Assembly (NCBI GenBank): GCA_016715905.1
Contig: JADJXI010000002.1
Span: 1-21,063, forward strand
Length of the DNA stretch: 21,063 bases
Reading direction: 5' to 3'
Source of the DNA: Sphingobacteriaceae bacterium
GTDB lineage: Bacteria; Bacteroidota; Bacteroidia; B-17B0; Aurantibacillaceae
How positions within the stretch are numbered: position 1 is the first letter of the stretch; each line of letters opens with the position of its first letter. The notes beneath the pieces were generated by a model. That model was not told where the DNA came from. It made no database searches and was given only the letters and a program-made list of their open reading frames with translations. This document shows positions 19,153-21,063 of the stretch, one piece after another. The translations under genes and the position numbers were made by a program.

Positions 19153-19639
19153 TTAAAAATTTGATTCATCAATCCACCTTGTTATTGCCCACGTTTGTGA
19201 AGCGGGATCTCTCCTTAAAGATAGATTTACTCTGCCATTCACACGAACAATGTCCGTTGGATTAAATGTAATAGTCAGATTAAATGCACGAATGATAATG
19301 GCATTTAAAGAATCCTGCGTGCTAAGTACTTCATTATTCCAAATTAAATCTAAGCGTTGAGAATTTTGAAATAATCCATAAGTTGTTTTCATTTCTTCAT
19401 CTCTTCCCCAAGAAACATCAACACCCTGATCATAGTCTCGAAAGGTAAAAAATAAAATCTTCATTTATAAGCTTACCATAGATGGTGGTATCTTTAAAAA
19501 CGTATGCATATTGAAAATTTTGAAAAACACCGTCAACATTTTTTAAATCTGATATTGTCGAGCTATTATCTCCGGTAGTGTTATCTAAAGCAGGGGCAAA
19601 GGGATTTTTACATCCTGTAAATATTAGAATAATTATCAA
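19153..19639 (-). CDS. Putative lipoprotein, paralogue of the preceding gene (one frameshift)
   Basis: Two frames (19639-19430 and 19464-19153) join at an A6 run (19447-19452); one base fewer gives INEDFIFTFRDYDQG without a break. The protein would have about 160 residues. LIIILIFTGC is a hydrophobic leader ending in a lipobox-like TGC, so it is probably a membrane-anchored lipoprotein. No in-frame ATG precedes it; the TTG at 19639 or a start hidden by another indel upstream are the options. The C-terminus NLSLRRDPASQTWAITRWID resembles the end of the protein just upstream (LIFDLVRDSRFVWSIYHWRD). I do not recognise a named function; the size and the W-x-I-x-x-W-x-D end recall NTF2-like folds, but that is a guess. 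Ends 15 bp before ftsX. Confidence 0.65.
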
Positions 19640-19658
19640 TCCAAGTTTGTGTGAAGAA

Positions 19659-20235
19659 TTAATAAAATCTTCCTTTCAATTCGCTCCAGCTGGGTGAATT
19701 ACTGCTTTTGATATCCCGCCAATGGTAGATACTCCATACAAATCTTGAATCGCGAACCAGATCGAAAATTAATTCACCCTGGTAATTTGTGGGAACGCTG
19801 GCATCGTTTAATGGAACATTAAGGAGTAAGTGCCAACAAATGTGATGCTATCACCGTGAACACTTGAGGATGTGTTAGATAAAATTAATGTGATGGGCAA
19901 TTCATTGGGAATCTTAATTTTTAGAGTATTCATGTATTGTGATTCATTCATCTTATTCCAATTATCTCCGAGATCGAGGATACTGGAGATAGTGCTTCAC
20001 TCGAAGGTGAAATGTAAATAATTTATCGGTAAAGAGGAATCAGATAAACATGATAGATAATTCTCAACATCCTTATCTTTAAGTGAATTTACAAGATTTG
20101 AAATTAGTCTTCGGGAGTAAATGCTGTTTGATAATCAGATCTTGCTTTTTGAGGAGGTTCAGCACATCTCTTGTAGTAAAAAAGATCATAGCTTCCTATT
20201 AATAGAGCCGTAATTAGTAATATTATTTTCTTCAT
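19659..20235 (-). pseudogene. Putative secreted/lipoprotein of unknown function, broken by several frameshifts
   Basis: Start ATG at 20235 with a hydrophobic leader (MKKIILLITALLIGS). The frame then jumps at least four times: near 20164-20190, 20100-20117, 20000-20040 and 19815-19835. Readable pieces in order are AEPPQKARSDYQTAFTPE, LISNLVNSLKDKDVENYLS, PSSEALSPVSSI, DLGDNWNKMNESQYMNTLK, IPNELPITLILSNTSSSV and NVPLNDASVPTNYQGEL, ending in LVRDSRFVWSIYHWRD and SPSWSELKGRFY. The restored protein would have roughly 190 residues. After GS the expected lipobox Cys position reads Tyr (TAT, one base from TGT), which I suspect is another error. It resembles its neighbour at 19153-19639 in the C-terminal part, so the two look like a tandem duplicated family. 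Function unknown. Confidence 0.6.
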
Positions 20236-20244
20236 TTTCTGCAA

Positions 20245-20964
20245 TTATGATAATTCTTGGGAAATAGATTCATGAAAATCATTGCCACAGTAATCACCAT
20301 ATATTTGAATTTTCAATGCGTGATTTGACAAATAAAGTAACAGTTCGTCTTTGGTATATGCTTTACAGATTCATGAAATAATTTTTTTTTTATCCCTTAA
20401 TGTTTATTGGAGATTTTCTTTATTAGTCGATTTTCTTTAAAGATTCTTTCTTGCTTGATTATACCTCCTTCAATCTTATCATATGATATGGGGATTAAGT
20501 AGTTCTTCAAGTAAACGCTATTAAAAAAAATCAATTATAAAATAGCCATTATTGAGCAAGTGATTTGTTGCAATTTTAATGACCCTCATTTTCGTCATCA
20601 TTTTCAAAATAGCCGAAACTGGTAAAAAGACTCAGTATCAATTGAAATTTATGCGCAAGCTTTAGATTTCTTAGATCACTTTTAATGAAATTAATATTGA
20701 GTCCGAGTTCACTTGAATTTTTCTTCCTACATCAAGCAGATTTTCACTTATGTCAACTGCTGTTACATCAAAACCACTTTTTGCGAATAAAATTGGGAGT
20801 GCCTTCCTGCTCCACAGGCAAGATCCAAAACCTTAGCATTTTTTTTCGAGAGTAATATTTCTTTTAATAAGATCAAAAAGACTTTTTGCATCCTCATCGT
20901 TTCGGTGCCTATACACATTTAAGTATTCTTCTGTATTGAACCAATCTTCAAACCACTCAGCCAT
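20245..20964 (-). pseudogene. Class I SAM-dependent methyltransferase, broken by about six or seven frameshifts
   Basis: The start MAEWFEDWFNTEEYLNVYRH at ATG 20964 is characteristic of a small Bacteroidota/Ignavibacteria methyltransferase. After the first shift (at the T8 run 20839-20846 on plus) comes the SAM motif KVLDLACGAGRHS, then FAKSGFDVTAVDISENLL, INFIKSDLRNLKL, LILSLFTSFGYFENDDENE, NHLLNNGYFIIDFFNSVYLK and the end YTKDELLLYLSNHALKIQIY. Full length would be about 240 residues. All motifs survive, and most breaks sit in A or T runs, so a functional gene behind sequencing errors is more likely than decay. The ATG overlaps the recR stop (TAATG), so it is translated with recR. Substrate unknown; it is not obviously a polysaccharide gene. 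Confidence 0.75.
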
Positions 20965-21063
20965 TAAAGGGTAATTCTTCCCAAAACAGCACGTCCGATT
21001 GTGGCTTGATCTGCAAACTCTAAATCACCGCCTATTGGCAAACCCCCTGGCAAGCCTTGATAC
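20964..21063 (-). CDS. recR: RecR recombination protein, C-terminal end only (one frameshift)
   Basis: The last ~33 codons read VSRLARG, then after a shift LPIGGDLEFADQATIGRAVL and a short tail to the stop at 20966-20964. This matches the conserved C-terminal end of RecR after its Toprim domain (consensus around ARGLPxGGDLEYADExTLGRAL). RecR acts with RecO in loading RecA at gaps. The shift lies in GGGGGTTT (about 21042-21049 on the minus reading): one base fewer restores GLPIGG. The rest of the gene is beyond the right edge. Confidence 0.8.
   Translation of the reverse strand, partial: YQGLPGGLPIGGDLEFADQATIGRAVLGRITL

Noticed and set aside
1..21063. CRISPR array, tRNA genes, insertion sequences or prophage
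   Set aside because: No spaced repeats, cloverleaf-like sequence, transposase or phage protein motif was recognised in any frame.

Overview
The window is AT-rich DNA that looks like a member of the Bacteroidota/Ignavibacteria side of the FCB group. The basis is a gingipain-type C25 protease with a long N-terminal region, as in type IX secretion, an FCB-style Wzi-like outer-membrane protein, few Shine-Dalgarno sites, and the overall look of the polysaccharide proteins. The exact taxon is inferred.

Almost everything is one extracellular polysaccharide (O-antigen or capsule-like) locus. Reading right to left on the minus strand: the 3' end of recR (21063-20964), a SAM methyltransferase (20964-20245), two related small secreted or lipoprotein-like proteins (20235-19153) and ftsX (19137-18495). 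The polysaccharide operon proper follows: a Wza-type export protein (18396-16818), a Wzz-type chain-length protein (16814-15655), a UDP-glucuronate decarboxylase-type epimerase (15662-14733), a methyltransferase (14733-13845) and a MurJ-like flippase (13821-12283). After a 302-bp gap comes the Wzy/WaaL-type polymerase or ligase (11980-10580). A plus-strand block (7177-10572) carries a GT9 glycosyltransferase, a GT4 glycosyltransferase and a second methyltransferase, and ends in a clear terminator hairpin. A second minus-strand operon (7100-2915) carries a GT2 glycosyltransferase, a methyltransferase, a PglC/WcaJ-type initiating sugar-phosphate transferase and a Wzi-like barrel protein. Last is a PorU-type C25 protease (2794-1) with its own promoter; it runs off the left edge.

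Together these supply the classes of step in a Wzx/Wzy-dependent pathway: sugar-nucleotide supply (UDP-xylose type), loading onto undecaprenyl phosphate, chain extension and methylation, flipping, polymerisation, chain-length control, outer-membrane export and surface attachment. The protease next door is of the family that in Porphyromonas attaches secreted proteins to A-LPS, which suggests but does not prove a link.

Sequence quality differs sharply along the window. Between 1 and about 14.4 kb I find one frameshift (in the Wzi-like gene). From about 14.4 kb to the right end nearly every gene is broken by one-base shifts, mostly at homopolymer runs, yet motifs are intact on both sides of each break. 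I read these as base-calling or assembly errors and describe the restored genes. No tRNA, rRNA, CRISPR array, insertion sequence or prophage gene was seen.
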